Origin: CAWCLK01 sp963796225 | GTDB taxonomy: Bacteria > Actinomycetota > Nitriliruptoria > Nitriliruptorales > Nitriliruptoraceae | Direction of reading: 5' to 3' | Assembly (NCBI GenBank): GCA_963796225.1 | Contig: CAWCLK010000041.1 | Coordinates: forward strand, 1 to 36,302 | Length of the DNA: 36,302 bases | Shown: positions 8,264 to 16,822 of the stretch, in pieces | How the letters are laid out: each line of letters starts with the position of its first letter | Numbering within the stretch: position 1 is the first letter of the stretch | Made by a program: the position numbers and the translations under genes | Notes under the pieces: model-generated | What the model was told of the DNA's origin: nothing | What the model saw: only the letters and a program-made list of their open reading frames with translations | Database searches by the model: none

Positions 8264-9642
8264 GCGATCCCCCTCATGGGTGTCGGTGCAGCGGTCGGGG
8301 TCGGGGCGGGTGCCCCGTCCAGGACGTGGCCGAGCCGGTCGCGCTTGGTGCGCAGGTAGTCGGCGTTGGCGGGGCGCGGGTCGACCACCAGCGGGACGCG
8401 TTCGGCGACGTCGAGCCCGCAGGCGGCCAGGGCCGCGCGCTTGGCCGGGTTGTTGGTCAGCAGCCGCACCCGGCGCAGGCCGAGGTCGCGAAGCACGTGG
8501 GCGGCGGGCAGGAAGTCCCGGGCGTCGGCGGGGTGGCCGAGCTCGAGGTTGGCGTCGACGGTGTCGCGGCCGCGGTCCTGCAGCGCGTAGGCGCGCAGCT
8601 TCTCGACCAGGCCGATCCCCCGCCCCTCGTGCCCGCGGGTGTAGACGACCACGCCCCGCCCCGCGGCGTGGATGGCGCGCATGGCGGCGTCGAGCTGTTC
8701 GCCGCAGTCGCAGCGGTGCGAGTGGAGGACGTCCCCGGTGAAGCACTCGGAGTGCACGCGCACCAGCACGTCGGAGGCGCCCTCGACCTCGCCGACGCAG
8801 ACGGCGACGTGCTCGACGCCGTCCCGGTCGCGGTAGCCGACGGCGCGCGCCGGCCCCCAGGAGGTCGGCAGCGCGGTCGTGACCACGCGCTCGACGAGCA
8901 GCTCCTGTCGGCGGCGGTACGCGACCAGGTCCTCGATCGTGATGAGGTGGAGCTGGTGCTCGGCGGCCATGCGCAACAGGTCGGGCAGCCGCGCCATCGT
9001 CCCGTCGTCCTTCATGACCTCGCAGATGACGCCCGCGGGTGGCAGGCCGGCGAGCCGGGCGAGGTCCACGCTGGCCTCGGTGTGGCCGCGCCGCTCGAGC
9101 ACGCCGCCGGGGCGCGCCCGCAGCGGGAACACGTGCCCGGGGCGGCGGAACTCCTCCGGCCGCGCGTCGTCGGCGACCGCCCGGGCGATCGTGCGGGCGC
9201 GGTCGGCGGCGGAGATCCCGGTCGAGCCGTCGACGTCCAGGTCGATGGAGACCGTGAAGGCGGTCTCCTCGCGCCCCGCGTTGCGCGGGACCATCGGGCC
9301 GAGGCCCAGCGCGTCGCAGCGTTCCGGGGCCAGGGGCAGGCACACCAGCCCGCGGCCGTGGGTCACCATCGTGTTGATGGCCTCGGGCGTGACGTGGGCG
9401 GCCGCCATGACCAGGTCGCCCTCGTTCTCCCGGTCGTGGTCGTCGACGACCAGGACCAGCTCGCCCCGGCGGATCGCGTCGATGGCCTGCGGGATGCTCG
9501 ACAGCCCCTCCCCGGGCTGGTCGGCGGCGCCGCGCGACGGCAGGATGCGCGGGGGCGGGTCCAGCGGCCGCGGCCCGGCGAACCCGACCACGGCGTCCGC
9601 GCGCCGATCCCCCGGACGCAGATCATGGCTGAGCTCGTCCAC
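8260..9642 (-). CDS. ribBA: Bifunctional DHBP synthase / GTP cyclohydrolase II
   Basis: 460 residues that catalyse two entry reactions of riboflavin synthesis. The N-terminal domain converts ribulose 5-phosphate to 3,4-dihydroxy-2-butanone 4-phosphate (VVDDHDRENEGDLV, RRGHTEASVDLARLAG, GVICEVMKDDGTM). The C-terminal domain opens GTP (RVHSECFTGDVLHSHRCDCG, with the zinc C-x10-C-x-C set, then YTRGHEGRGIGLVEKL). About 60 residues precede the first domain, slightly longer than usual. GTG at 9640-9642 is chosen over an upstream GTG because AGGAG lies five bases before it. No FMN riboswitch is visible. Control seems to be by the promoter and operator at 9664-9733. The FMN reductase gene downstream overlaps it. 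It could be a catabolic second copy rather than the housekeeping one. Confidence 0.9.
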   Translation of the reverse strand: MDELSHDLRPGDRRADAVVGFAGPRPLDPPPRILPSRGAADQPGEGLSSIPQAIDAIRRGELVLVVDDHDRENEGDLVMAAAHVTPEAINTMVTHGRGLVCLPLAPERCDALGLGPMVPRNAGREETAFTVSIDLDVDGSTGISAADRARTIARAVADDARPEEFRRPGHVFPLRARPGGVLERRGHTEASVDLARLAGLPPAGVICEVMKDDGTMARLPDLLRMAAEHQLHLITIEDLVAYRRRQELLVERVVTTALPTSWGPARAVGYRDRDGVEHVAVCVGEVEGASDVLVRVHSECFTGDVLHSHRCDCGEQLDAAMRAIHAAGRGVVVYTRGHEGRGIGLVEKLRAYALQDRGRDTVDANLELGHPADARDFLPAAHVLRDLGLRRVRLLTNNPAKRAALAACGLDVAERVPLVVDPRPANADYLRTKRDRLGHVLDGAPAPTPTAAPTPMRGIA

Positions 9643-9663
9643 GGGCACTCCTCGCGTCGCCAG

Positions 9664-9687
9664 CACTGTTCGAAATGACGAACAGTG
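9664..9687. promoter_or_regulatory. Second-class operator (TGTTCG-N6-CGAACA) in ribBA leader
   Basis: Perfect inverted repeat with 9-bp arms, CACTGTTCG and CGAACAGTG, six bases apart. It lies just downstream of the predicted ribBA start of transcription, a position suited to blocking elongation or promoter clearance. The same core occurs at 18972-18989. Confidence 0.7.
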
Positions 9688-9704
9688 GTTTGCTATCGTG
9701 AAAC

Positions 9705-9733
9705 AGGCTACGAACCACGGGCCATGGGGTCAA
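9705..9733 (-). promoter_or_regulatory. Predicted sigma70-type promoter of ribBA
   Basis: On the minus strand TTGACC (9728-9733) and TAGCCT (9705-9710) are separated by 17 bases. Transcription would begin near 9698, giving a leader of about 56 bases that contains the TGTTCG-N6-CGAACA palindrome. The promoter at 19009-19038 has the same layout. Confidence 0.55.
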
Positions 9734-9744
9734 GCGACGTCGCC

Positions 9745-9773
9745 TTCGAATCTGACGGGTCGTCAGATATGGT
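9745..9773 (+). promoter_or_regulatory. Predicted promoter of the SDR gene, spacer filled by operator
   Basis: TTCGAA (9745-9750) and TATGGT (9768-9773) are 17 bases apart, and the TetR-type palindrome occupies the spacer between them. Repressor binding there would directly exclude RNA polymerase. The hexamers are only partial matches to consensus. Confidence 0.45.
9750..9768. promoter_or_regulatory. TetR-type operator B
   Basis: Perfect inverted repeat with 8-bp arms around GGT (ATCTGACG-GGT-CGTCAGAT). Its core is identical to operators A and E. It lies between the divergent ribBA and SDR genes and could act on both. Confidence 0.72.
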
Positions 9774-9818
9774 GCCCTCCCCCGGCGGCCACCGCCGGCA
9801 CCACGCGAGGAGACGCCC

Positions 9819-10626
9819 ATGGCCACCGACGTGCTCGACATCTTCGACCTCTCCGGCCGCACGGCCATCGTGACCGGTGGCGCCAGCGGCATCGGCGAGG
9901 CCACCGCGGAGGTGTTCGCGGCCGTCGGGGCGAACGTCGTCGTCGCCGACCTCAACCTCGAGGGCGCCGAGGCCACCGCCAAGAAGATCGTGGCCGACGG
10001 GGGCACCGCCATCGCCCACGAGGTGAACATCACCTCCAAGGACGCGATGGACGCGCTCGTCGACCGCGCCGTCGACACCTACGGCGGGCTCGACGTGATG
10101 GCCAACGTCGCCGGCATCGCCCACGAGGCCCCGGTCGCCGAGATCACCGAGGAGGACGTCGACCGCGTGGTCGCGCATCAACCTCAAGGGGACGCTCTTC
10201 GGCTGCCAGGCCGCGATGCGGGCCATGAAGGAGTCCGGCGGCGGGTCGATCATCAACGTCGCGTCGGCGTCGATCGACATCGGGGCGCCCAACTACGGCC
10301 TGTACGCGATGACCAAGGCCGCGGTCGCGCAGCTGACGATGTCGCTGACATGGGAGGCGGGGCGTCACGGCATCCGCGTGAACACCATCGCCCCCGGCGC
10401 CACCGTCACGCCGTTCACCGCCCGGCACGCCTACGAGCCCGACGGCACGCTGAACCAGGCGGCCTACGACGAGTTCGTCCAGCGGATGCGCAACATCTCC
10501 CCGCTGCGCCAGGTGGGCGAGGCCATGGACCAGGCCTACCTGCTGCTGTACCTGGCCTCCGACGCCTCACGCTTCTGCACCGGTCAGGTCTGGCGGGCCA
10601 ACGGTGGGCAGGCCATCGTTCGCTGA
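9819..10626 (+). CDS. SDR family oxidoreductase (one frameshift)
   Basis: A classical short-chain dehydrogenase of about 268 residues. The NAD(P) loop is TGGASGIGE, followed by NVAG, then in the second frame INLKGTLFGCQAA, a serine in NVASASID, and the catalytic Tyr-Lys pair in YAMTKAAV. The C-terminus ends GQVWRANGGQAIVR. It would oxidise a secondary alcohol such as a 3-hydroxyacyl or sterol-type substrate. An extra base in the CGCGC tract near 10175 breaks the frame, and the total length is three times an integer plus one, as expected for one insertion. GAGGAG precedes the ATG. The TetR-type operator upstream places it with the catabolic regulon. Confidence 0.8.
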
Positions 10627-10672
10627 GGCTCGAAGGCCTCGACGACCGGTCACCACCGTCGACGAGGTCCCG

Positions 10673-11222
10673 TTGACGCCCACCGCCCTCGCGCTCGTCG
10701 CCGCGGCCGTCCTCGCCGCCGTCCACCTGCTCGGCGACCGCCTCGGCGGCCTCGACGTGGTGCCGCGGAGCGCGGTGCTGTCCGCAGGCTCGGGCGTGTC
10801 GGTCGCCTACGTCTTCGTGCACCTGCTGCCCGAGGTCGCCCGGGTGGAGGACGAGCTCGGCGAGCTCGTCACCGCCGGGCCACTGCGGTACCTCGAGCAC
10901 CACGCGTGGCTGCTCGCGCTGGCGGGACTGGTCGTGTTCTACGGGCTCGAGCTGGTGGCCCGTCGCGGCTGACGGCGCCGACCACGGCCGGCTCTACCGG
11001 GACCGCGGCCGCTGGCTGGTGGCGTCCGCCGTGGTGGTCGGCTGGGCGCTCGGGGCGCTGACGGGGGTCACCACCGCCGTGCTCGGGATGCTGCTCGCCT
11101 TCCTCGCGGGCGGTGTGGTGATGAACGTCCTCAAGGAGGAGCTGCCCGAGGACCGCGAGTCGCGCTGGGGCCCCTTCGTCGTCGCCACCGTCGCCTACGC
11201 GGCCCTGCTCCTGCTGCTGTAG
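10673..11222 (+). CDS. Multi-span membrane protein, ZIP-like (one frameshift)
   Basis: About 182 residues with five or six hydrophobic helices: ALALVAAAVLAAVHLLG, SAGSGVSVAYVFVHLLPEV, WLLALAGLVVFYGLELVA, then in another frame VASAVVVGWALGALTG, VLGMLLAFLAGGVVMNVL and a final VVATVAYAALLLLL. The HLLPEV segment recalls metal-binding helices of ZIP transporters, but the match is weak and the function is not assigned with confidence. One inserted base near 10955 breaks the frame. A TTG start at 10673 with GAGG upstream is preferred, since earlier starts would run into the SDR gene. Confidence 0.5.
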
Positions 11223-11229
11223 CCGCCCA

Positions 11230-11331
11230 TGCACGCGACAGAATCTGGGACCACGCCCAGAATCTGCCGCAACCACCGCCGCGCCGCCCCGTGCACGCGA
11301 CAGAATCTGGGACCACGCCCAGAATTTGCCG
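11230..11331. repeat. Two 40-bp direct copies of a hairpin-forming repeat
   Basis: Copies at 11230-11269 and 11292-11331 differ at a single base. Each contains AGAATCTGGG and CCCAGAATCT around the loop ACCACG, pairing 9 of 10 positions. They lie between the convergent membrane protein and P450 genes. The lack of a T-run argues against ordinary intrinsic terminators, though a bidirectional transcription end is possible. The sequence is unrelated to the palindromes at 17.7, 32.1 and 33.2 kb. Confidence 0.75.
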
Positions 11332-11362
11332 AGGGCGGGCGGCGGGGCGGGGCGGGGCGCGG

Positions 11363-12724
11363 TCAGGCTGCCGTGACGGCGGCGCGCACGGGCACGCTCG
11401 GTCGCTGGGTGATCCCCAGCGTCACCGGGACGTGGTCGGTGCGCGACTCGAGCCGCACGCGACCGATCACGGTGGCGATCCCGAGCGTGGCCTCGAGCAG
11501 CGCGAAGTGGTTGCCGATGCACGACCGTGGACCGCCGCCGAAGGGCAGGTAGGCGTAGCTGTCGCGGGCCTTGACGGCGTCCGGCAGGAACCGGTCGGGG
11601 TCGAAGCGGTTCGGCTCGGGCCACAGGTCCGGGTGGCGGTGCAGCGCGTGGAACGACGTGGCCACCACGCCGCCCTCGGGGATGGCGAACCCGCCCACCT
11701 CGGTGTCCCGGGTGGCGCTGCGCGAGGTGATGTAGGCCGACGGGTGCAGGCGCAGGGCCTCGTCGACCACCCGGCGGGTCAGCTCGAGGTTCGCCGCGTC
11801 GTCGGTGGTGGCGGGGCGCCCGGCGAGCACCTCGCGGACCTCGTCACGCACGGCCTCCTGCCAGTCCGGGTGGTGGCCGAGCAGGTGCAGGGCGAAGGTC
11901 ATCGCGGTCGAGGTGGTGTCGTAGCCCGCGAGCAGCATCACCCCGGCCTGGTCCCGGATCTGGTCGTGGGTGAGGCCCTCGCCGGTCTCGGGGTCCTCGA
12001 CGGTCAGGAGCAGGCTGAGCAGGTCGTCGCCCTGCTGCGGGTCCGCCCCGCGCTGCTCGATCAGCGTGTCGAACCGCGCACGCAGGTCGGCGGTGGCCTG
12101 CGCGATCATGCGGTTGTCCTTCGTCGGCACCCAGTCCGGCAACCGCACCGGGGCCGTGCCGCGACGGACCACGGCGGCCGAGACGGCGTCGGTCGCGTCC
12201 ACGATGGGCGCCACCTGGTCCGTGACGTCCGTGCCGAACAGGGTGACGCTGACCGACCGGAGCCCCGAGGTCAGCATCTCGCGGTTGAGGTCGACGATCC
12301 CGCCGTCCGTGGGCCAGTCGTCGACGACCGACGACATCGCGGCGACGAACGCGTCCCCGTACGCCGCGACGCGACGCCGGGTGAACAGCGGCTGCAGCGT
12401 GCGACGCTGGGCCTTCCAGTCCTCGCCCTCGCTGGTGAGCAGCCCGTCGCCGAGCACGCCGGCCATCTGCTCGTACACCGGGGACGACTTCACGAAGGTC
12501 GAGGGATCGGTCAGGACCTGGCGGATCGGCTCGGGCGCGCAGGCGAACGCGAAGGTGGGGACGAACATGCCCGCCGGCGGGACGAGCGCGAACACGTCGC
12601 CCCAGCGCTGCCGGCGGTCGGTGACCCAGGACAGCTGGTCGCGGCGCAGGGCCGCGAGCTCGCGCAGCGTCGCCAGCCCGGTGCTGCCGGGCGGTCGCGT
12701 CGGTGGGGCGACGGTGGCGGTCAT
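11363..12724 (-). CDS. Cytochrome P450
   Basis: An intact 453-residue soluble bacterial P450 with no N-terminal anchor. The I-helix oxygen-activation motif is AGYDTTS, the ExxR is in VDEALRLHP, and the heme-binding loop is FGGGPRSCIGNHFA with the ligand cysteine at about residue 402. It would hydroxylate a hydrophobic substrate using electrons from a ferredoxin system not encoded here. The N-terminal layout (WGDVFALVPP, GDGLLTSEGEDWKAQRRTLQP) resembles fatty-acid or broad-specificity bacterial P450s more than CYP125-type sterol enzymes; this is a judgement by eye. ATG at 12722-12724 follows AGGGG at a suitable distance. The IclR gene lies 80 bases upstream in the same direction. Confidence 0.9.
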   Translation of the reverse strand: MTATVAPPTRPPGSTGLATLRELAALRRDQLSWVTDRRQRWGDVFALVPPAGMFVPTFAFACAPEPIRQVLTDPSTFVKSSPVYEQMAGVLGDGLLTSEGEDWKAQRRTLQPLFTRRRVAAYGDAFVAAMSSVVDDWPTDGGIVDLNREMLTSGLRSVSVTLFGTDVTDQVAPIVDATDAVSAAVVRRGTAPVRLPDWVPTKDNRMIAQATADLRARFDTLIEQRGADPQQGDDLLSLLLTVEDPETGEGLTHDQIRDQAGVMLLAGYDTTSTAMTFALHLLGHHPDWQEAVRDEVREVLAGRPATTDDAANLELTRRVVDEALRLHPSAYITSRSATRDTEVGGFAIPEGGVVATSFHALHRHPDLWPEPNRFDPDRFLPDAVKARDSYAYLPFGGGPRSCIGNHFALLEATLGIATVIGRVRLESRTDHVPVTLGITQRPSVPVRAAVTAA

Positions 12725-12804
12725 GGCGATCCCCTCGATCGGTCCCACCGAGGCTACGGCCTCGCGACCATCACGATCGCCACGACCGGCCCGGCCGCGA
12801 GGCG

Positions 12805-13686
12805 TCAGACGACCGGGATGACACCCCGCAGGCCGGCGGTGACCTCGGTGGCCTCCTCGACCAGCCGCTCGGCGTAGCGCGGCACCTCGTCGGCCGCGAT
12901 CTGCCCGCGGAAGCCGATGAGGAACAGCGCCAGCGCGACCCGACCGTCCGGACCGAACACCGGCGCCCCGATGTGGTTGAGCGTGTAGGGGACGTCCTCG
13001 GCCAGCTCGACCAGGGCGTACTCCTCGCCGGGGGCGGCGGAGCCCGGCGGACGGGCGCGCGGGGCGCGACGCGCGGCCCGGGCCGTCATCGACTCGACCA
13101 TGCGCTGCTGCTCGTCCCCGCCCAGGCCGACCGAGTAGCCGCGGTGGCGCACGACCTCCAGGGCCCGGCGGTAGCGGTCGAGGTCCTCGTCGCTGGCGTC
13201 GGGGCCGAGGCGGTTGAGCCAGGCGTCGATCTCACGGGGCCCCGACCAGGCCACGAACACCGTGCCCAGCGGCGGCACCAGCGGCATCCGCAGGCCCGGC
13301 TGGACGTTGATGCCGAGGGGGCGGGGCGTGCCGGCCGACGCGAGGATCACGATCTCGCTGCCGATCCCGGCGGACGCGACGACCGAGAGGTCGAGCTCCT
13401 GCGCCAGCCGGTCCATGGGCTCCTGGGCGAGCGTCGCCGCGGGGTAGGACTGGAGCGCGGCGTTGCCGAGCGCGATCAGTGCCGGCCCCAGCGCGTAGGA
13501 CTTGTCGTCGTCGTGGCGCACGAGGTAGCCGACGTCCACCAGCGTGGCCAGCAACGCGTGGGCGGTGGCCTTGTTGAGGTCGAGGTCCCGCGCCAGCTCG
13601 CTGAGGGTGAAGCGTTGACGGGGCGCGGCCGCGAGGTGGTTGAGGACGGCCACGGCCCGGTCGACCGCGGGGGAACGTCGTGCCAT
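12805..13686 (-). CDS. IclR family transcriptional regulator
   Basis: 293 residues. The N-terminal winged helix is about residues 5-65 (AVDRAVAVLNHLAAAP, FTLSELARDLDLNKATAHALLATL, GYLVRHDDDKSYALGPAL). A GAF-like effector domain follows (MDRLAQELDLSVVASAGIGSEIVIL, PLGTVFVAWSGP, GYSVGLGGDEQQRM, FGPDGRVALALFLIGF). IclR proteins bind short palindromes and respond to small aromatic or organic acids. Its own target is unknown. The palindrome TGTTCG-N6-CGAACA at 9.7 and 19.0 kb is a plausible site, but nothing in the sequence proves it. It is separated by two bases from the unknown 324-residue protein gene upstream. Confidence 0.88.
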   Translation of the reverse strand: MARRSPAVDRAVAVLNHLAAAPRQRFTLSELARDLDLNKATAHALLATLVDVGYLVRHDDDKSYALGPALIALGNAALQSYPAATLAQEPMDRLAQELDLSVVASAGIGSEIVILASAGTPRPLGINVQPGLRMPLVPPLGTVFVAWSGPREIDAWLNRLGPDASDEDLDRYRRALEVVRHRGYSVGLGGDEQQRMVESMTARAARRAPRARPPGSAAPGEEYALVELAEDVPYTLNHIGAPVFGPDGRVALALFLIGFRGQIAADEVPRYAERLVEEATEVTAGLRGVIPVV

Positions 13687-13688
13687 GG

Positions 13689-14663
13689 TCAGCCCTCCCG
13701 CCGGGCCCGCAGGTGGGCGACCACGGGCAGGTCGGCCGCCGACGGGACGCGGTCGAGCAGCCCGAGCAGCTGGTCCACGTCCACCGTGGGGTCGTCGACC
13801 ACGCGGTCGGCGATCTCGCGCTGCTGGTCGTCGGGGACCCGCCGCAGGGCGTCGGCCGCCACGGCCAGGTGCTGGTCGTCGAGGTCGACCAGGACGGGCA
13901 GCAGGTCACCCCACGCGTCCTCGGCCAGCGCGGTGTGGACGGCCTGCTCGATGACCTCGGGGCCCGCCTCGGCCGCCATCGTGGCGAGCCGCGCCCGGTT
14001 GTCCGGGCCGAGGTCGGTCAGCAGGGTGAGCATCCGGGCGACCTCGCCGCGGGCGACCGCCACCTCGATCATCGCGGCGATGCGGTCGTCGCTGATGCGG
14101 CGCACCAGGTCGTCGAGGCGGTGGCGGGCCTCGATGGAGGTCGCGATCCGCAGCAGGGCCACCGGGTCGGTGATGCGGGCGGCCATGTCGTCGAGGACGC
14201 TGGGGCTGACCACGTCGACGAACTTGCCGAGGGTCACGAACTCCTCGCGCTCGAGCAGCAGCATGCCGACGTCCAGGACCTGGTCGTCGGCCATGCCACG
14301 CACGGTGTCGGCCACCCGCGCGGGGTCCAGGGACAGGCACACGTCGGCGAGGAACTCCACGTCGAGGTGGCCGGCCAGCTTCACCGACCGGTCCGCGGGC
14401 ATCTCCGCCGCGATGCGTGCGGCCAGGTAGGGCCCGATGATCGTCTGGGCCAGCTTCGCGGTGAGCGCCGTCGGCAGCAGGGCGCTGGCCGACGCGGCCC
14501 GCTGGAAGGCGGGGCGGTGAGCGTCGTGCAGCGCGTCCCCCACCATCCCCCGCAGCCGACGCAGATCCCCCGCATCGCAGACGGCCAGCCCGTCCAGTGA
14601 CCCGGGGTCGGCCTGCAGCTCGCGGGTGAGCTTGAGGACCTCGTCGTGGGCATGCAGCGACAT
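13689..14663 (-). CDS. Conserved-looking helical protein, 324 aa, unknown function
   Basis: No recognised domain. The protein is almost entirely helical and acidic, built of repeated 25-30 residue units with a pattern like LADVCLSLDPARVADTVRGMADDQVLDVGMLL, recalling HEAT-type or MgtE-N-type helical repeats without a clear match. No signal peptide or membrane segment is seen, so it is probably a cytoplasmic scaffold or binding protein. It sits between a short unknown protein and the IclR regulator with gaps of two or three bases, so the three are very likely cotranscribed. Confidence 0.7.
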   Translation of the reverse strand: MSLHAHDEVLKLTRELQADPGSLDGLAVCDAGDLRRLRGMVGDALHDAHRPAFQRAASASALLPTALTAKLAQTIIGPYLAARIAAEMPADRSVKLAGHLDVEFLADVCLSLDPARVADTVRGMADDQVLDVGMLLLEREEFVTLGKFVDVVSPSVLDDMAARITDPVALLRIATSIEARHRLDDLVRRISDDRIAAMIEVAVARGEVARMLTLLTDLGPDNRARLATMAAEAGPEVIEQAVHTALAEDAWGDLLPVLVDLDDQHLAVAADALRRVPDDQQREIADRVVDDPTVDVDQLLGLLDRVPSAADLPVVAHLRARREG

Positions 14664-14666
14664 GGT

Positions 14667-14903
14667 TCAGCCGCCCATCAGGAGCTTGCGGACCCGCCCG
14701 CGGAGCGGCCGTGGCACCACGTTGGTGGTGCCCTCGAAGGCCTCGCGCAACGCGTCCTCCTGCCGCGCGTGGGCCGCGTCCAGCGCCGCGTGGAGCCGGG
14801 CGAGGGTGGCGTCGTCGGCCGCGTCGAGCCACGCGATCTGCTCGCGCGGGACGCCGAGGTCGTGCGCCAGCGCGGTCACGGGGTCGTCGCCGGGAGTGCT
14901 CAC
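14667..14903 (-). CDS. Small hypothetical protein, 78 aa
   Basis: A short helical protein beginning VSTPGDDPVTALAHDLGV, with a central amphipathic stretch rich in Ala and charged residues (LARLHAALDAAHARQEDALREAF) and a basic end (RGRVRKLLMGG). No family recognised. GTG at 14901-14903 is a tentative start; an ATG at 14931-14933 would add ten residues. It ends three bases before the 324-residue helical protein gene, forming a small operon with it and the IclR gene. Confidence 0.5.
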   Translation of the reverse strand: MSTPGDDPVTALAHDLGVPREQIAWLDAADDATLARLHAALDAAHARQEDALREAFEGTTNVVPRPLRGRVRKLLMGG

Positions 14904-15083
14904 GTGCTCGCCAGGGGTCGTGGGGGTGCGCATCCTGTCACACCGCGGGGGTCCGGCCGGGGAGCCGCCTGCCGACGCCCGGACGGGTGGGTGCACATTC
15001 GGCCAACGGTCCGCGGGGCGGCCGCGTCCGTACCTCGGACAGGGAACGAGCCCGACTGATGTCCTACCGACGAGGAGCCCGAC

Positions 15084-15761
15084 ATGAACCCCATCCGCAT
15101 GGTCGCCCGACCGATGCTGGCCTCGATGTTCGTGGTGGGAGGCCTCGACTCCCTCCGCAACCCCTCGCAGAAGGCGCCCGTCGTCGACGAGGTCGCCGAA
15201 CCGCTGGGCCAGGCCATCCCGCAGCTGCGTGACGCCGACAACGCCGACCTCGTGCGCATCAACGGGGCGGCGCAGGTGGTCGGCGGGGCGCTGCTGGCCA
15301 TCGGCAAGCTGCCGCGCCTGGCCTCGACGGTGCTGGCCGCCACCCTGGTCCCCACGACCGCCGCCGCCCACAAGTTCTGGGAGGAGGACGACCCGACCCA
15401 GAAGGCGCAGCAGCAGATCCACTTCTTCAAGAACGTGAGCATGCTCGGCGGCCTGATGATCGCCGCCATGGACACCGAGGGGCGCCCGAGCATCGCCTGG
15501 CGCGCCGGCCACGCGATCGAGCACGCCGAGCAGCGCATCGACCGCACCCGCCGCGAGGCCAAGCTGTCCCGCAAGCTCGCCAAGGCCGAGGCGAAGCGTC
15601 GCGCCACGAAGGCGACCAGCCGCAGTGCCCGCGAGGCGAAGCTGGCCGCGAAGCTGGCGAAGGCCGAGGCGGGGCGTCGTGCCGCCGAGGGCAAGCGCAC
15701 GCTGACCCCGGACGTGCTCGACATCGGCAAGGCGGTCAAGAAGATCCGTTCGAACGACTGA
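15084..15761 (+). CDS. DoxX family membrane protein with basic repeat tail
   Basis: 225 residues. The first 130 form a DoxX-like four-helix membrane domain (MLASMFVVGGLDSLRNP, INGAAQVVGGALLAIGKLPRLASTVLAATLVPT, HFFKNVSMLGGLMIAA). The last 80 are a soluble, strongly basic, probably coiled-coil segment holding two copies of a REAKL..KLAKAEA.RRA unit about 35 residues apart. DoxX proteins are often linked to redox or oxidative-stress membrane complexes, but this one's partner is not evident. GAGGAG precedes the ATG. It converges on the SGNH hydrolase gene, whose end overlaps it. Confidence 0.8.
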   Translation: MNPIRMVARPMLASMFVVGGLDSLRNPSQKAPVVDEVAEPLGQAIPQLRDADNADLVRINGAAQVVGGALLAIGKLPRLASTVLAATLVPTTAAAHKFWEEDDPTQKAQQQIHFFKNVSMLGGLMIAAMDTEGRPSIAWRAGHAIEHAEQRIDRTRREAKLSRKLAKAEAKRRATKATSRSAREAKLAAKLAKAEAGRRAAEGKRTLTPDVLDIGKAVKKIRSND

Positions 15762-16822
15762 GCCCGAGGGCCTGCCGCGACGACCTCCCCGATGGCGTCG
15801 GCCATGATCTCGTGGCCGCCGTCGTCGGGGTGGATGCCGTCACCCAGGTTCGCGGCGGTCAGCATGTCCGCGCCCTCGACCAGGTGCAGCCGGTCGTCGC
15901 CGGCCGCGATGCGAGTGCGGACCACGACCTCCATCGCACGGCGCAGGTCGGCCAGGGTCGCACCGAGCCGGTTCGGGGTGGACTCGGCGTCGGGGCGCAG
16001 CACCGGCGAGGCAACCACGATGGGTGTGGTGGGGTGGTCCTGGCGCAGGACCTCGAGGAAGGCGTCGGTGTTGGCCTGCATCTGGGCCACCGAGTGCGGG
16101 GTGCGGGTCCAGCAGTTGGTCCCGTGGCACACGGTCAGCACGTCGGCGGACAGCTTGGCGACCTGCTCGGCACTGGCCGTCTCGCCCCGTGCCGCCCCGG
16201 CATAGCCGAGGTTGACGTGCTCGATCCCGAGGCGGCGCCCCGCCACGGCCGGCCAGGCCCGGGCGGGCTCGCTGGCGATCCAGCCCTCGGCGACCGAGTC
16301 GCCGTACACCACCCAGCGAGGGGTCGTGGGTGCTGGCGCAACGTCGCCGCCACTGCCCCGCACGGCCAGCACCCACGGCTTCATGCCCTCGGGCAGGTAG
16401 ACGATCGTGTGCTCGTCGCCGCCCGCCAGCGGAAGTGTGACGGTTCCCTCGCCCAGCTGCGCGGGTGCCGTGCCGATCGGCCCGTCCCGTGTCCACGCCG
16501 CGAACGTCACGCCGGCCCCGTCGCCGCGATAGCCGGTCTGGTCGGTGGTGGTCCGGTACTCGATCTCCACCGCGTCGGCGTCGCCGACCAGCTCGAGGCG
16601 GGCGCCCACGGGCAGCTGCGCCATCAGCCAGGTGTCCCCGGGGATGCGCATCCGGTCGATCGGGTTCGCCCGGGGGTACGGCGCCTTCGAGGTGCCCGGC
16701 CACACGACGCCCCGCAGGAACGGTTCGGGCTGGGCGGGGCGGGTGCCCCGGAGGGCATCGCCCTCCGGGGGGACCAGGTGCGGGGCGGACTCGGAGGACA
16801 TCCGATGGGTCGTCATCGTCAT
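15736..16822 (-). CDS. SGNH/GDSL-type hydrolase (3' end uncertain)
   Basis: About 360 residues. An N-terminal beta-sandwich of about 160 residues (RLELVGDADAVEIEYRTT, GTVTLPLAGGDEHTIVYLPEGMKPW) is followed by an SGNH esterase domain: block I VVYGDSVAEGW with the nucleophilic Ser, block III CHGTNCW, and block V DGIHPDDGGHEIMA with the Asp-His pair. The architecture matches CE2-like acetyl esterases. The observed frame runs open far into the convergent DoxX gene. One inserted base near the end would restore a TGA at 15736-15738, which is adopted here. The ATG overlaps the SDR stop (TGATG). Confidence 0.7.

Noticed and set aside
9643..9735. FMN riboswitch before ribBA
   Set aside because: The leader is only about 56 bases and is occupied by the TGTTCG palindrome; no RFN-like conserved segments are seen.
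11363..12724. CYP125-type sterol 27-hydroxylase
   Set aside because: The steroid-like context is suggestive, but the sequence features look more like general or fatty-acid P450s and it is not linked to the TetR-type operators.
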